In this document: positions 1 to 12,367 of the stretch, piece by piece | Layout of the letters: each line of letters begins with the position of its first letter | Numbering within the stretch: the first letter of the stretch is position 1 | NCBI GenBank assembly: GCA_949289565.1 | Contig: CASEOO010000002.1 | Span: forward strand, 62,001-126,000 | DNA from: an uncultured Bacteroidales bacterium | GTDB taxonomy: Bacteria; Bacteroidota; Bacteroidia; Bacteroidales; UBA932 | Direction of reading: 5' to 3' | DNA: 64,000 bases | The notes under the pieces: model-generated | What the model was told of the DNA's origin: nothing | The model's input: only the letters and a program-made list of their open reading frames with translations | Databases searched by the model: none | Translations under genes and position numbers: made by a program

Positions 1-394
1 CTTTCCCCTGGTAGTATCCTCCCCAGAACGGATCTGTGTCGTCGAGATAGTGCACTGATGCCAACACTTCGTCGAATTCATTCTCTTCAAGCAGTTTCCT
101 GATCTGTCCGCGGCATCTTTCCTCCATGCCGATTTCTATCCCTTTGAAGATTTCTATCCCCGGGACTGCATCCCTGACTCTGTCTATTTCGGCCTGCTGA
201 GCCTGTATGTCAAACTGCTCCGGCACCAGGTGCTCATGTTCGGCTTTCATCGGAGGCACATAAAAGTCGCAGTGGTCGGTGAAGCACAGTCCTGCCAGCC
301 CTGCAGAAGCGGCGGCTCTGGCAGAGGCCTCAATTGATGCCTTTTTCCCGTCGAAAGAGAATTGGCTGTGATTGTGATTGTCGTAAAGTTTCAT
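1..394 (-). CDS. PHP-domain phosphatase, histidinol-phosphatase-like (3' end cut by window)
   Basis: The visible part is the first 131 residues; the gene runs off the left edge. It starts MKLYDNHNHSQFSFDG, giving the first PHP metal-binding HxH motif, followed by a CFTDHCD motif and, further on, KGIEIG and SVHYLDD. This order is typical of PHP phosphoesterases of the HisK/HisJ type, which use two or three metal ions to hydrolyse phosphate esters such as histidinol phosphate. No histidine biosynthesis genes are visible nearby, so the substrate is not certain. It lies 30 bases downstream of fhs on the same strand and is probably co-transcribed with it. The ORF is open to base 1 without a stop. 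Confidence 0.8.
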   Translation of the reverse strand, partial: MKLYDNHNHSQFSFDGKKASIEASARAAASAGLAGLCFTDHCDFYVPPMKAEHEHLVPEQFDIQAQQAEIDRVRDAVPGIEIFKGIEIGMEERCRGQIRKLLEENEFDEVLASVHYLDDTDPFWGGYYQGK

Positions 395-424
395 TCTGAT
401 GACTCTTTTTGCCGGCCGCCTGAA

Positions 425-2092
425 TCAGCTGAGACCGTCTATCTGCCCGTCCACTATGTCTATGTTCAATGCCTGCGGTGCTTTCGGCAGCCCTGGCATC
501 CTGATGATGTCTCCTGCAATGCCTACTATCATTTCTGCCCCGGTGTTGATGACCAGGTCTCTGATTTCAAATTCGAAGCCTGACGGAGCCCCGTATTTTT
601 TAGCATCCTGTGAAAAGGAATACTGTGTCTTGGCTATGCAGACGGGATATCCGGAAAGCCCCAGTTTTTCTATCAGCGCCAGTTTCTTGCGGCAGGCCGC
701 GCTGAAAACCACTGAGCCTGCGCCATATATTTTTTTCGCCACAGCTTCTATCTTTCCCTCAATGCTTTCATCATTTTCATAGGTGAACTTGAGCGGTCCG
801 GACGGGTCTTTTTCGATGATATCCACTACTTGGGCCGCGAGGCTGGCCGCGCCCTCGCCTCCATGCGCATAGGCGTCATTGATTCCGAAATACACTCCGA
901 GTTCGCGGCAGTGCTCTGCCACTATGTTTATTTCTTCTTCAGTGTCGGATGCGAATTTGTTGAAGCAGACCATGACTGTCTGCCCGAAGCCTTGGAGATT
1001 TCTGATATGCCTGTCCAGGTTCGCAAAGCCTCTGCGTACACCTTCGATGTCCGGCTCCTTGATCTTTTCAAGAGGCACGTCTCCGTGCATTTTCAGACCC
1101 TGCAGTGTGGCCACGAGCAGTGTCAGCTTGGGGCACAGCCCGCTTTTGCGGCATTTTATATTGAAAAATTTCTCTGCCCCGAGGTCTGCTCCGAAGCCGG
1201 CTTCCGTGATGACATAGTCTGCAAATGTCATGGCTTCCTTCGTGGCTATGATGGAGTTGCATCCATGCGCTATGTTGGCGAACGGCCCGCCGTGGACGAT
1301 GGCCGCCGACCCCTCTGTGGTCTGGACGAGGTTCGGCTTGATGGCATCCGCCATCAGGGCGGCCATGGCTCCTGCCACGCCCATGTCGTTAACAGTGAAC
1401 GGCTTGTCATCGAATGTATATCCCAGCGTGATATTCCCTATCCGTCTTTTCATATCCTCCAGGTCTTTCGCCAGGCAGAGTATCGCCATGATTTCAGAAG
1501 CAGGCGTGATGTCGAAGCCGGATTCCTGCACCAGCCCGTTGGTCCGCGGGCCGAGCCCTGTGACAATGCTGCGCAGAGACCTGTCGTTCACGTCCAGGAC
1601 TCTTTTCCACACGACCTCTTTCAGAGCGAAACCTTCGGCCTGATGCTGGTACAGATAGTTGTCCAGCAGAGCTGCTATCATGTTGTGCGTGGAAGTCACG
1701 GCGTGGAAATCGCCTGTGAAATGGAGGTTGATTTTCTCCATCGGGAGCACCTGTGCATACCCGCCTCCGGCGGCGCCGCCTTTCATTCCGAAGCATGGCC
1801 CGAGCGACGGTTCGCGGAGCGCGACCGCCGCGTTCTTTCCTATCTTGTTGAGTCCGAGAGCCAGTCCTATGGAAGCAGTCGTCTTGCCTATGCCTGCCTT
1901 GGTGGCTGTGATGGCTGTCACCAGTATCAGCTTGCTTTTCTTCACCTTTTCCTCATCTGTCAGCTCCACTGGGATTTTGGCCATATAATGTCCGTATGGT
2001 TCGATTTTTTCTTCCGGAATCCCTATCCCGGCGGCGATTTCGGTGATTTTTTTCATCCGAATGCTTCTTGCTATTTCGATGTCTGCCTTCAT
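425..2092 (-). CDS. fhs: Formate--tetrahydrofolate ligase
   Basis: Cytoplasmic enzyme that joins formate to tetrahydrofolate using ATP, feeding 10-formyl-THF into one-carbon metabolism. The 555-residue product has the usual family length (about 556). The nucleotide-binding loop reads [11 protein letters not shown], followed by [20 protein letters not shown] and a FTGDFHA motif, all characteristic of Fhs. I start at [10 protein letters not shown] (2092) because the upstream in-frame extension is low-complexity and unlike the family. The AGIGKT loop in place of the textbook AGEGKT is, to my knowledge, usual in Bacteroidota. A PHP-domain phosphatase follows 30 bases downstream. A long open frame on the opposite strand is a compositional shadow. 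Confidence 0.96.
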   Translation of the reverse strand: MKADIEIARSIRMKKITEIAAGIGIPEEKIEPYGHYMAKIPVELTDEEKVKKSKLILVTAITATKAGIGKTTASIGLALGLNKIGKNAAVALREPSLGPCFGMKGGAAGGGYAQVLPMEKINLHFTGDFHAVTSTHNMIAALLDNYLYQHQAEGFALKEVVWKRVLDVNDRSLRSIVTGLGPRTNGLVQESGFDITPASEIMAILCLAKDLEDMKRRIGNITLGYTFDDKPFTVNDMGVAGAMAALMADAIKPNLVQTTEGSAAIVHGGPFANIAHGCNSIIATKEAMTFADYVITEAGFGADLGAEKFFNIKCRKSGLCPKLTLLVATLQGLKMHGDVPLEKIKEPDIEGVRRGFANLDRHIRNLQGFGQTVMVCFNKFASDTEEEINIVAEHCRELGVYFGINDAYAHGGEGAASLAAQVVDIIEKDPSGPLKFTYENDESIEGKIEAVAKKIYGAGSVVFSAACRKKLALIEKLGLSGYPVCIAKTQYSFSQDAKKYGAPSGFEFEIRDLVINTGAEMIVGIAGDIIRMPGLPKAPQALNIDIVDGQIDGLS

Positions 2093-2403
2093 TGTGTTAC
2101 GATGTCTTCCTGGTTTATGAGGTCGCTTCTGCCCGCCCGCGGAAGCCCCGGATTCTGCCAAGGCGCGTTCCGGACCGACAGATTGAATTTATGTGGCGAA
2201 ATTACTAAAATTATTTGTAAATTTGTAATTTGTATGGATGTGAACCTCCGGGCGTCTTGCCATGCACCGGACGCCGCGCAGGGACACAGGAGACTCAAAA
2301 CGGCTGGGGATCAGGATGGATTCGCTTTATGGAGAAATCCTTATATGGTTCGGCGGAATCCCTGGCCGCAAGTATAACAATTCGCCGGACCTGCACTGCT
2401 GAT
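2093..2403. other. Intergenic region between divergent fhs and DUF308 gene
   Basis: About 310 bases separate two divergent starts and must hold both promoters. An AT-rich core (about 2196-2235) contains a plus-strand TAAATTTG (2218-2225), matching the Bacteroidota -7 consensus, but no convincing TTTG sits 19-21 bases upstream. A minus-strand TAATTTCG (2204-2197) is a one-mismatch -7 box, also without a good partner. I see no RNA gene, riboswitch or hairpin. Open frames through here lack family resemblance. Confidence 0.5.
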
Positions 2404-3063
2404 ATGATAACATTCGGATTCAGAAATAAGTTCAGCGGCTGGATCAGGGCCGCCATTGCAGTCCTTATAGGCTGCGTCATGGTTTTCAAGCCGGAGACAT
2501 CCCTGATTTTCCTGGTGAAGGTCATAGCCACCATCATGATAGCGTCGGGCATCGTCACTCTGGCTTACGGGGTGGCAAACAGGCGCTCGGGAGGGCTCGG
2601 GCTTCTGGCGTTCAACACTGTGGTGGATATCATCATAGGCGTCCTCCTGTTCATTTTCCCGGAATTCGTCGCCAGCTTCGTAATCATCCTGATAGGCGTG
2701 GCATTGCTGATTTTCGGCATATTCCAGATAGCCGCCATGATCAGCGCGGCTTCCTTCGTGTCTGTGAATGCGTGGTCATTCCTCCTTCCTGTCATCTGTG
2801 CCGGAGGCGGAATGCTCCTGCTGTTCAAGCCTTTTGACGCGGCGTCCACTATGACGCTGGTGGCAGGCGCCGCGATACTGATATATGGAGTGTCGGAGCT
2901 GTTTTCATCATGGAAGATGCATCGTGCGATGAAAGAATATGAAATCAGATTCCCTTCTTCAGGAGGGAAATCTGCAGAGGCCGGGAAAGATCCGGACATG
3001 GATTTCAGCAAGGCCAAAGATGCCGAATTCCACAAAGCCGACACCGGCCGCGACGGTGAATGA
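2404..3063 (+). CDS. DUF308 (HdeD-like) integral membrane protein
   Basis: The 219-residue protein has six hydrophobic segments arranged as three helix pairs, for example IRAAIAVLIGCVMVF, LIFLVKVIATIMIASGI, VVDIIIGVLLFIFPEF and FVIILIGVALLIFGIF. This is the DUF308/HdeD pattern; E. coli HdeD is linked to acid resistance, but the role in Bacteroidota is unknown. The C-terminus (about residues 175-219) is a hydrophilic, charged tail predicted to lie outside the membrane. I start at MITFGFRNKF because the upstream open frame is not membrane-like and has no family support. dnaG begins 59 bases downstream on the same strand, so the two may share a transcript. Confidence 0.8.
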   Translation: MITFGFRNKFSGWIRAAIAVLIGCVMVFKPETSLIFLVKVIATIMIASGIVTLAYGVANRRSGGLGLLAFNTVVDIIIGVLLFIFPEFVASFVIILIGVALLIFGIFQIAAMISAASFVSVNAWSFLLPVICAGGGMLLLFKPFDAASTMTLVAGAAILIYGVSELFSSWKMHRAMKEYEIRFPSSGGKSAEAGKDPDMDFSKAKDAEFHKADTGRDGE

Positions 3064-3122
3064 TGCAGGGATGGCACGAGCCACGAGGAAGAAAACATGA
3101 GATTTCGGAGAGCCGCATATAG

Positions 3123-5108
3123 ATGATTCCGCGGGAAACTGTCGATAAAATACTTGATTCAGCCCAGATAGAAGATGTCGTGGGCGACTTCGTCTCTCTC
3201 AAGAGGCGGGGGGCTAATTTTATAGCCTGCTGCCCTTTCCACAACGAAAAGACCCCGTCTTTTTACGTTTCTCCGGCGAAGGGCATATTCAAGTGCTTCG
3301 GCTGCGGGAAGTCGGGCACTGCCGTGGGCTTTGTCATGGAACATGAGGGCCTGACTTATTCCGAGGCATTGCGGTATCTTGCCAAGAAATACCATATAGA
3401 AGTAGTAGAAAAAGAGGAAACGGCCGAGGAAATAGCGAGCAGGCAGCGCAGTGAAAGCCTGTATCTGGTTTCAGAGTTTGCCGGAAAATTTTTCCAGGAC
3501 AGCCTCAAGACAGAGGAGGGCCGGATCGGCTATGCTTATTTCAAGTCCAGGGGGCTGGAAGACAGCACTATTGAAAAATTCGGGCTTGGCTGGTCTCTCA
3601 ATTCCAGGACATCGCTTCTGGATGCCGCCCGCAAAGCGGGGTACAAGGAGGAATTCCTCATAGACACCGGCCTGTGCTATAGACGTGACGACGGGAAGGT
3701 GGTCGACCGTTTCTACGAGAGAGCCATGTTCCCGATACATTCCCCGTCGGGGAGGATCATCGCGTTCGGAGGCAGGACTCTGAGGTCGGACAAGACGGTG
3801 GCTAAATATGTCAATTCTCCGGAGACGGAAATCTACGTGAAGAGCCGTTCTCTGTACGGGGTATGGCATGCCAGGAATGAAATCGTCCGGCAGGACAAGT
3901 GCATCCTCGTGGAAGGCTATCTGGATGTCATTTCGATGCATCAGCTGGGCATCCGGAACGTGGTGGCTTCCAGCGGCACATCTCTGACAGTGGACCAGAT
4001 CCGCCTGATACGCAAGTATTCACAGAATGTTACCATTATTTATGACGGGGATTCAGCAGGCATACATGCCGCGCTCAGAGGGATAAATCTGGTGCTGAAA
4101 GAGGGGCTGAATGTGAAAGTGGTCCTTCTTCCTGACGGAGATGACCCTGACTCCTTCTCCAGAAAGCATACTCTGGATGAGGTCCAGTCTTTTATAGAGA
4201 AACATGAGCAGGATTTCATAGGCTTCAAGTCAGACATGCTTCTGGGAGAGGCAGGAAATGACCCGTTGAAGAAGGCCAATCTTATAAATGACATAGCCGA
4301 TACCGTGGCCATGATTCCTGATCCTGTGAAACGGTCTGTATACGTGGACTCGTGCGGCGAAAAGTTCAATATCTCGCCGGATATACTTTTCTCCCGTATC
4401 AGGAGGACGCGAGAGGACATGCTTCTGGAAGAGCGCAGGCAGGCAGAGACCCAGCGGCGCCGGGAAGAACTTGCTTCCGAGCTGGCAAAAGGGGGCAATG
4501 AAAAGCATCTGGAGGCGGCCAAGCAAGCCTCAGTCTCGGATGTGGTGGAACTTGAAGACCCGTTCCTGGCCCCGTGCGAGAAGGAACTTCTGGAATTTCT
4601 CATAGAGAATGGCCAGTCTCCGCTGGAATTTGACAGGGATTCGGAGTATTATATTCCCGACGGCAGGCCTGACACTGTGGCTGAGTTCATAGACAATTCT
4701 TTGGTGGCGGATGATGTCTCTTTCTCGAACAGCATTTACAGGAAAGTTTACGACCTGTATTTCGAGATGTATGACCGGGGCCTGACCCAGCCGCAGATAC
4801 AGACCAGGCTTATGAACAGCCAGGACCATGATGTCGCCGCGGTGGTTACGGATATCCTTGTAGACAAATATTTGCTTACTGTCGAGAATTATCGCAGGTC
4901 GTTGACATCTGTTGCCACGCAATTGATTATCTTTGTGCCGAAATCCCTGCTGGCATATCAGGGCAGGCGGCTGGCCAAGATGGCCGCAGAACTGTCGAAG
5001 AGCCTTGCCGAGTCGGCTGACCAGAGCGAGCAGGTCCGCATATTGGAGAAGATGAATGCCCTGAACAAGGCCCGCACAGTGATCAACAACAAGCTGGGCC
5101 GGGTATAG
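3123..5108 (+). CDS. dnaG: DNA primase
   Basis: Synthesises RNA primers for Okazaki fragments at the replication fork. The 661-residue protein opens with a CHC2 zinc-binding domain whose ligands are visible as C37, H40, C58 and C61 (CPFHNEKTPSF ... FKCFGCG). The catalytic core follows, including FPIHSPSGRIIAFGGR and the TOPRIM motifs LVEGYLDVI and IIYDGDSAG that bind the metal ions. The last 200 or so residues form the helicase-interaction region and are charged and less conserved, with a coiled segment around residues 420-470 (EERRQAETQRRREE). The length is normal for Bacteroidota DnaG. The start MIPRETVDKIL matches the usual family N-terminus. Confidence 0.97.
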   Translation: MIPRETVDKILDSAQIEDVVGDFVSLKRRGANFIACCPFHNEKTPSFYVSPAKGIFKCFGCGKSGTAVGFVMEHEGLTYSEALRYLAKKYHIEVVEKEETAEEIASRQRSESLYLVSEFAGKFFQDSLKTEEGRIGYAYFKSRGLEDSTIEKFGLGWSLNSRTSLLDAARKAGYKEEFLIDTGLCYRRDDGKVVDRFYERAMFPIHSPSGRIIAFGGRTLRSDKTVAKYVNSPETEIYVKSRSLYGVWHARNEIVRQDKCILVEGYLDVISMHQLGIRNVVASSGTSLTVDQIRLIRKYSQNVTIIYDGDSAGIHAALRGINLVLKEGLNVKVVLLPDGDDPDSFSRKHTLDEVQSFIEKHEQDFIGFKSDMLLGEAGNDPLKKANLINDIADTVAMIPDPVKRSVYVDSCGEKFNISPDILFSRIRRTREDMLLEERRQAETQRRREELASELAKGGNEKHLEAAKQASVSDVVELEDPFLAPCEKELLEFLIENGQSPLEFDRDSEYYIPDGRPDTVAEFIDNSLVADDVSFSNSIYRKVYDLYFEMYDRGLTQPQIQTRLMNSQDHDVAAVVTDILVDKYLLTVENYRRSLTSVATQLIIFVPKSLLAYQGRRLAKMAAELSKSLAESADQSEQVRILEKMNALNKARTVINNKLGRV

Positions 5109-5149
5109 CTAGAGGCTGGCAGTCCGGTCATCCGGCGAAAGCGTGACGG

Positions 5150-5268
5150 CATTGCCGCAGACAGGCTGAATATTGCCATAGGCAGACAGAGAGATATTGC
5201 CGGACGGCAGGCAGACAAGAATATCGCCATAGGCAGACGGAGATATTGCCGGACGGCAGACAGAAAAT
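5150..5268 (+). repeat. Imperfect tandem repeat between dnaG and metG
   Basis: Two head-to-tail units of about 50 bases (5170-5220 and 5221-5268) are nearly identical. Each splits into two half-units that begin TATTGCC or TATCGCC, at 5171, 5195, 5222 and 5244, with alternating continuations ATAGGCAGAC and GGACGGCAG. A degenerate half-unit may begin at 5150. The array fills most of the 186-base gap before metG. It does not look coding, has no poly-U hairpin, and its function is unknown. Confidence 0.75.
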
Positions 5269-5294
5269 TTGATGATTTAAAAGGGAAAAACTAT

Positions 5295-7481
5295 ATGGAA
5301 CAGAATTACAAGAGAACATTGGTGACATGTGCACTTCCTTATGCGAACGGCCCGGTGCACATCGGTCATTTGGCGGGAGTCTATGTCCCTGCCGACATAT
5401 ATGTCAGATATTTGAGGCTCAGGGGCGAAGATGTGCTTTTCATCTGCGGGTCAGACGAGCATGGAGTGCCTATCACTATCAAGGCCAGGAAGCAGGGATG
5501 CACCCCTCAGGATGTAGTGGACAAATACCATGGCATAATCAAAAAGTCATTTGCCGGATTCGGAATCAATTTCGACATATACTCCAGGACGACATCCCGG
5601 ATTCACGACAGGAACGCCTCGGAATTTTTCCGCAAGCTGTACGACGATGGCAAGTTCATCGAGAAGGAGAGCGAGCAATACTACGATGAAGAGGCGAAGA
5701 CATTCCTGGCTGACCGCTATATCGTGGGCACATGTCCGAAATGCGGAAACGAAAAGGCCTATGGCGATCAGTGCGAGAAATGCGGAAGCACGCTCAGTCC
5801 TGACGAGCTGATAAACCCTAGGTCAGCCCTGAGCGGAAGCCAGCCGGTGAAGAAAAAGACCAAGCACTGGTATCTTCCTCTGGACCAGTACGAACCATGG
5901 CTGAAGGAATGGATTCTCGAAGGGCACAAGGAGTGGCGCACGAATGTCTACGGACAGTGCAAGTCATGGATAGACGGAGGCCTGCAGCCTCGTGCCGTAA
6001 GCCGCGACCTCGACTGGGGAGTGCCTGTGCCTGTAGAGGGTGCAGAAGGAAAGGTGCTGTATGTCTGGTTCGATGCGCCTATCGGCTATATCTCGAACAC
6101 AGCCGAGCTCCTTCCGTCCAGCTGGGAGAAATGGTGGAAATCCGAGGACACGAAGCTCGTCCATTTCATAGGGAAGGACAATATCGTCTTCCATTGCATC
6201 GTTTTCCCGTCCATGCTGAAAGCTCACGGAGGCTATATCCTGCCGGACAATGTCCCTGCGAACGAGTTCCTGAATCTCGAAGGGGACAAGATATCCACTT
6301 CGCAGAACTGGGCCGTATGGTTGAACGAATATCTGGAGGAATTCCCGGGCCAGGAGGATGTGCTCCGCTACGTGCTCTGCGCCAATGCTCCCGAGACCAA
6401 GGACAATGACTTCACCTGGAAAGACTTCCAGGCCCGAAACAACAACGAGCTTGTCGCCATCCTCGGAAATTTCGTGAACCGCGCTGCAGTGCTGACGCAC
6501 AAATATTTCGGTGGCAGGGTTCCTGCCAATGCGAAACCGGAGCCGGTCGATGCCGAGACTCTGGCCCAGATACCTGCGCTCAAAAAAGCGGTGGAGGACA
6601 ATATCGCGCATTACAAATTCCGCGAAGCTCTCAAGGAGGCAATGAATATCGCGCGCATAGGCAATAAATATCTGACTGACACCGAGCCATGGAAAGTGGC
6701 CAAGACCGATATGGACAGGACAGCTTCGATACTGAATGTATCCCTGCAGATATGCGCCGACCTGGCGATAGTCTTCGAGCCGTTCCTGCCTTTCTCCGCA
6801 GAAAAGCTCCGCAATATACTGAATGTGGATATCAAGGCAGGTGCAGACCACCGTGCCGGTGAAGACGGGACTTGTGGTGAAAACATATTCAAGGCAGGGG
6901 AGTCAGCCGCCCTGCATACTGTGCCATATGGAGCGGAAGCCCGTGCGGCGGAAGGGATTCCGGTGCTGTCATGGGACGACCTTGGCTCAGAGTCCATACT
7001 TCCGGAAGGCCATCAGATCTCGGAGGCAGTCCTCCTTTTCAGCAAGATAGAAGATTCCGTGGTGGAGGCGCAAGTGGCCAAGCTGGAGGCGGCCAAGGCC
7101 GCCAATAAGGCCGCCACACGCGAAGCAGAGGCTCACAGGGCCGCTCCTCAGAAGCCGGAATGCACTTTCGAGGATTTCGAGAAGATGGACATCAGGACCG
7201 CCACAGTGCTGGAGGCAGAGAGAGTGCCGAAGACAGACAAGCTGCTGAAACTGACTATTGACACGGGCATCGACAAGCGGACCATAGTTTCAGGAATAGC
7301 TGAATATTACACTCCTGAGCAGATGCTCGGAAAACAGATATGCATTCTCGCCAATCTACAGCCTCGGAAAATACGTGGCATAGAGTCCAAGGGAATGATA
7401 CTCATGGCACGTCAGGGGGACGGAAAGATGCGCTTCATCACTCCTGCCGAGGTCCTGGCGAACGGAGCTGAAATAGGATAG
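5295..7481 (+). CDS. metG: Methionine--tRNA ligase
   Basis: Charges tRNA-Met with methionine in the cytoplasm. The 728-residue protein shows the class I HIGH signature ([11 protein letters not shown], about residues 17-27). A zinc knuckle with two CxxC pairs follows ([17 protein letters not shown]). The second ATP-binding signature is written DKISTS, the variant of KMSKS found in this family. The C-terminal 110 residues (from [12 protein letters not shown]) form the EMAPII/Trbp111-like tRNA-binding domain that dimerises the enzyme. Between the anticodon domain and this module is an Ala/Glu/Lys-rich linker (about residues 590-620). The start [11 protein letters not shown] follows an A-rich leader typical of Bacteroidota. 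murB follows 48 bases downstream. Confidence 0.97.
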   Translation: MEQNYKRTLVTCALPYANGPVHIGHLAGVYVPADIYVRYLRLRGEDVLFICGSDEHGVPITIKARKQGCTPQDVVDKYHGIIKKSFAGFGINFDIYSRTTSRIHDRNASEFFRKLYDDGKFIEKESEQYYDEEAKTFLADRYIVGTCPKCGNEKAYGDQCEKCGSTLSPDELINPRSALSGSQPVKKKTKHWYLPLDQYEPWLKEWILEGHKEWRTNVYGQCKSWIDGGLQPRAVSRDLDWGVPVPVEGAEGKVLYVWFDAPIGYISNTAELLPSSWEKWWKSEDTKLVHFIGKDNIVFHCIVFPSMLKAHGGYILPDNVPANEFLNLEGDKISTSQNWAVWLNEYLEEFPGQEDVLRYVLCANAPETKDNDFTWKDFQARNNNELVAILGNFVNRAAVLTHKYFGGRVPANAKPEPVDAETLAQIPALKKAVEDNIAHYKFREALKEAMNIARIGNKYLTDTEPWKVAKTDMDRTASILNVSLQICADLAIVFEPFLPFSAEKLRNILNVDIKAGADHRAGEDGTCGENIFKAGESAALHTVPYGAEARAAEGIPVLSWDDLGSESILPEGHQISEAVLLFSKIEDSVVEAQVAKLEAAKAANKAATREAEAHRAAPQKPECTFEDFEKMDIRTATVLEAERVPKTDKLLKLTIDTGIDKRTIVSGIAEYYTPEQMLGKQICILANLQPRKIRGIESKGMILMARQGDGKMRFITPAEVLANGAEIG

Positions 7482-7529
7482 AGACTCTGGACAAATGCCT
7501 GCCGTTGCGAACTTAATCAGACCTTTATC

Positions 7530-8621
7530 ATGGATATTGCAGAATCATACAGCCTGAAAAATCACAATACGTTCGGCATGGACGTGTCATGTGCATGCTA
7601 TGTGGAATATGGAAGTGAAGAGGAGCTTGCAGAGTTCTTTTCCGCAGGCAGGCAGTATGGCCTCCCGCGCCCTTTCCTGCATATCGGCGGTGGAAGCAAC
7701 ATCCTTTTCACAGGGGATTTCCCCGGGACGGTATTTCATTCTGGAATCAGGTTCATATCAGCACCTGGTCATAGCGCAGAGGCTCATGCAGGCGAGGACG
7801 CCGCTATGTCAGGCCGGGTGCTGGCAGAAGTCGGCGCGGGCACTCCTTGGGATGATTTCTGCCTCTGGTGTGCAGAAAAAGGCCTGTGGGGCGTTGAAAA
7901 CCTTTCAGGAATTCCTGGGGAGACAGGAGCCGCCGCTGTCCAGAACATCGGGGCATATGGCGCCGAGCTCAAGGATGTGGTCAGGGAAGTGCGCTGCTTC
8001 GACACCGTGACATGCTCCATGAAGTCTTTCAAGCAGAAGGAATGCAAATACGGATACCGGGATTCGATATTCAAGCAGTCGGCCAAAGGCCGGTACATAG
8101 TCACGTCTGCAGTCTTTGAACTTTCATCCGAAGGCGGCCCGAGACTGGAATACGGGCATGTCAAGAGTGCTGTGGAGAAAGCATTGTCAGAGTCTTCAGT
8201 GAAGACCATGACCCCCGGGCTTGTACGGTCTGTGATTCTCGGAATCAGGGATGCAAAACTTCCTGATCCGGCGGAAATCGGGAGTGCAGGCAGCTTTTTC
8301 AAGAATCCTGTAGTGCCGAAGGTCTTCTATGAAAAGGCGGAGCATTATGCCAAATCGAAATATGGCCCGGACTATGAGGTGCCGCATTTCGATGCCGGCT
8401 CAGGATTCGTCAAGATACCTGCCGCCTGGCTGATAGAGCAGTGCGGATGGAAGGGCTGCCGCGAGGGGAATGTCGGAGTATATGAAAAGCAGCCTCTCGT
8501 CTTGGTCAATCTGACAGGCAAGGCCTCGCCGGAAGAAATCATTGCTCTTGAGAAGAAGATATCGGCTTCGGTCATGAATCTGTTCGGCATCGAGCTTCAG
8601 CCTGAAGTGGAGCATGTCTGA
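7530..8621 (+). CDS. murB: UDP-N-acetylenolpyruvoylglucosamine reductase
   Basis: Second committed step of peptidoglycan precursor synthesis: NADPH-dependent reduction of UDP-GlcNAc-enolpyruvate to UDP-MurNAc, with bound FAD. The 363 residues start SLKNHNTFGMDV, the standard MurB opening. The FAD-binding motif HIGGGSNILF follows, then a SGIPGETGAAAVQNIGAYG flavin loop and GSAGSFFKNPVV carrying the catalytic serine. The presence of the Tyr-containing insert (KYGYRDS) and the overall length fit the type I (E. coli-like) enzyme. murA lies 67 bases downstream, so the first two enzymes of the pathway are adjacent but in reverse order. Confidence 0.96.
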   Translation: MDIAESYSLKNHNTFGMDVSCACYVEYGSEEELAEFFSAGRQYGLPRPFLHIGGGSNILFTGDFPGTVFHSGIRFISAPGHSAEAHAGEDAAMSGRVLAEVGAGTPWDDFCLWCAEKGLWGVENLSGIPGETGAAAVQNIGAYGAELKDVVREVRCFDTVTCSMKSFKQKECKYGYRDSIFKQSAKGRYIVTSAVFELSSEGGPRLEYGHVKSAVEKALSESSVKTMTPGLVRSVILGIRDAKLPDPAEIGSAGSFFKNPVVPKVFYEKAEHYAKSKYGPDYEVPHFDAGSGFVKIPAAWLIEQCGWKGCREGNVGVYEKQPLVLVNLTGKASPEEIIALEKKISASVMNLFGIELQPEVEHV

Positions 8622-8688
8622 CTGTTTCTGGCGGAGGCGTCTGCCGGCATAAACCTATAAAGTCTCCAGCATAAAACTGTAAAATCTT

Positions 8689-10002
8689 ATGAGTTCATTT
8701 GTCATAGAGGGCGGATACAAGCTGTCCGGAACGATACGTCCGCAGGGGGCGAAGAATGAGGCGCTGGAAGTGATTTGCGCAGTCCTGCTAACGCAGGAGG
8801 AAGTCGTCATCTCCAACATACCTGAAATACTCGATGTCAGAAACCTGATCATGCTTCTCGAAGGCATGGGCGTGAAAGTGAAGAGGCTGGAGAAAGGGAA
8901 ATATTCGTTCCAGGCTGACGATATAGATACGTCGTATGTGGAGAGTCCGGAGTTCGTGCGTAAATGCGCGGCTCTCAGAGGCTCTGTGATGATTACCGGG
9001 CCGCTCTTGGCGCGTTTCGGGCATGCATATTTCCCCAAACCTGGCGGAGACAAGATCGGACGCCGCAGGGTGGACACCCACATCACGGGCATGCAGAATC
9101 TCGGCGCATCCCTGCACTATGACCAGCAGATGAAAGCCTATTATCTGCATATTCCTGCCGGAACTCATCTGAAAGGCTCGTACATGCTTCTCGACGAGGC
9201 TTCTGTGACCGGCACTGCGAATATATTGATGGCGGCGGTGCTCGCAGTAGGGAAGACTGTGATATACAATGCCGCTTGCGAGCCATATGTACAGCAGCTG
9301 AGCCGCATGCTGGTGAGAATGGGGGCAGATATAGAAGGCATAGGCTCGAACATGCTGACTGTCACTGGGGTGCCTGCGCTTCACGGAACAGAGCATACGA
9401 TTCTGCCGGACATGATAGAAATAGGCAGCTTCATAGGCATGGCCGCCATGAACAGAAGCTCGGTCACCATCAAAGATGTGTCTTTCGGAAATCTCGGCAT
9501 CATCCCGGAGTCTTTCCGCAGGCTGGGAGTGAATCTCGAGCAGAGAGGCGATGACATTTTCGTCCCGGAACAGGAGAGTTATGTGATAGAGTCGTTTCTG
9601 GACGGCTCTATCATGACCATAGCCGACGCCCCGTGGCCGGGACTTACTCCGGACCTTCTGAGCGTGATGCTGGTAGTGGCCACGCAGTGCCGCGGCAGCG
9701 TGCTGATACATCAGAAGATGTTTGAAAGCAGGCTTTTCTTCGTGGACCATCTGATAGACATGGGGGCGCAGATACTCCTGTGCGATCCGCATCGTGCTGT
9801 AGTCATAGGCCATGACCATCAGTTCCAGCTTCGTGCAAACAATATGCTTTCGCCGGATATCCGTGCCGGCATCGCGCTGCTGATAGCCGCCATGTCGGCA
9901 CGAGGCACCAGCGTCATCGGCAACATAGAGCAGATAGATAGAGGCTACGAGGACATTGACCTTCGTCTGAATGCCCTCGGAGCCCATATCACACGGCAGT
10001 GA
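8689..10002 (+). CDS. murA: UDP-N-acetylglucosamine 1-carboxyvinyltransferase (Asp in place of catalytic Cys)
   Basis: Transfers enolpyruvate from PEP to UDP-GlcNAc, the first committed step of peptidoglycan synthesis. The 437 residues begin with GGYKLSGTIRPQGAKNEAL, containing the invariant K-N pair of the family. The active-site loop reads PGGDKIGRRRVDTH. The position that is Cys115 in E. coli MurA is Asp121 here (codon 9049-9051). An Asp at this site is known to keep activity while blocking fosfomycin alkylation. This appears to be general in Bacteroidota. The stop codon directly abuts that of the convergent GH97 gene, with no base between them. Confidence 0.96.
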   Translation: MSSFVIEGGYKLSGTIRPQGAKNEALEVICAVLLTQEEVVISNIPEILDVRNLIMLLEGMGVKVKRLEKGKYSFQADDIDTSYVESPEFVRKCAALRGSVMITGPLLARFGHAYFPKPGGDKIGRRRVDTHITGMQNLGASLHYDQQMKAYYLHIPAGTHLKGSYMLLDEASVTGTANILMAAVLAVGKTVIYNAACEPYVQQLSRMLVRMGADIEGIGSNMLTVTGVPALHGTEHTILPDMIEIGSFIGMAAMNRSSVTIKDVSFGNLGIIPESFRRLGVNLEQRGDDIFVPEQESYVIESFLDGSIMTIADAPWPGLTPDLLSVMLVVATQCRGSVLIHQKMFESRLFFVDHLIDMGAQILLCDPHRAVVIGHDHQFQLRANNMLSPDIRAGIALLIAAMSARGTSVIGNIEQIDRGYEDIDLRLNALGAHITRQ

Positions 10003-12234
<2,232 letters not shown>

Positions 12235-12288
12235 TTAATGTTTTTCGAATAATACTCTGACCATGCGGTCCAATTTCTCATAAAGATA

Positions 12289-12339
12289 CAAAAAAAAAGG
12301 TATCATCCGGAATTTCGCAAGCGGTATCCGGATGATACC
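12289..12339 (-). terminator. Rho-independent terminator of the lipoprotein operon
   Basis: A perfect 12-base inverted repeat, GGTATCATCCGG at 12299-12310 and its complement at 12328-12339, encloses a 17-base loop. On the minus strand the hairpin is followed at once by nine T's (complement of the A tract at 12290-12298). It lies 28 bases after the stop of the 776-residue lipoprotein and 64 bases before the GH97 start, so it should end the lipoprotein transcript and insulate GH97. Confidence 0.85.
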
Positions 12340-12367
12340 CGTGACAGTTTATATCATGTATGGAACG

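Noticed and set aside
830..2377. 515-codon open frame antisense to fhs
   Set aside because: It lies entirely over a well-supported fhs gene and has a Cys/His/Arg-rich composition without domains; it is a shadow frame caused by codon bias.
8788..9987. 399-codon open frame antisense to murA
   Set aside because: It mirrors murA codons and has no family motifs or leader; treated as a shadow.
12281..12288. TATCTTTA on the minus strand as a -7 box for GH97
   Set aside because: It has a mismatch in the last base, and no TTTG lies 19-21 bases upstream; the position overlaps the terminator T-run. A GH97 promoter must exist, but I cannot place it.
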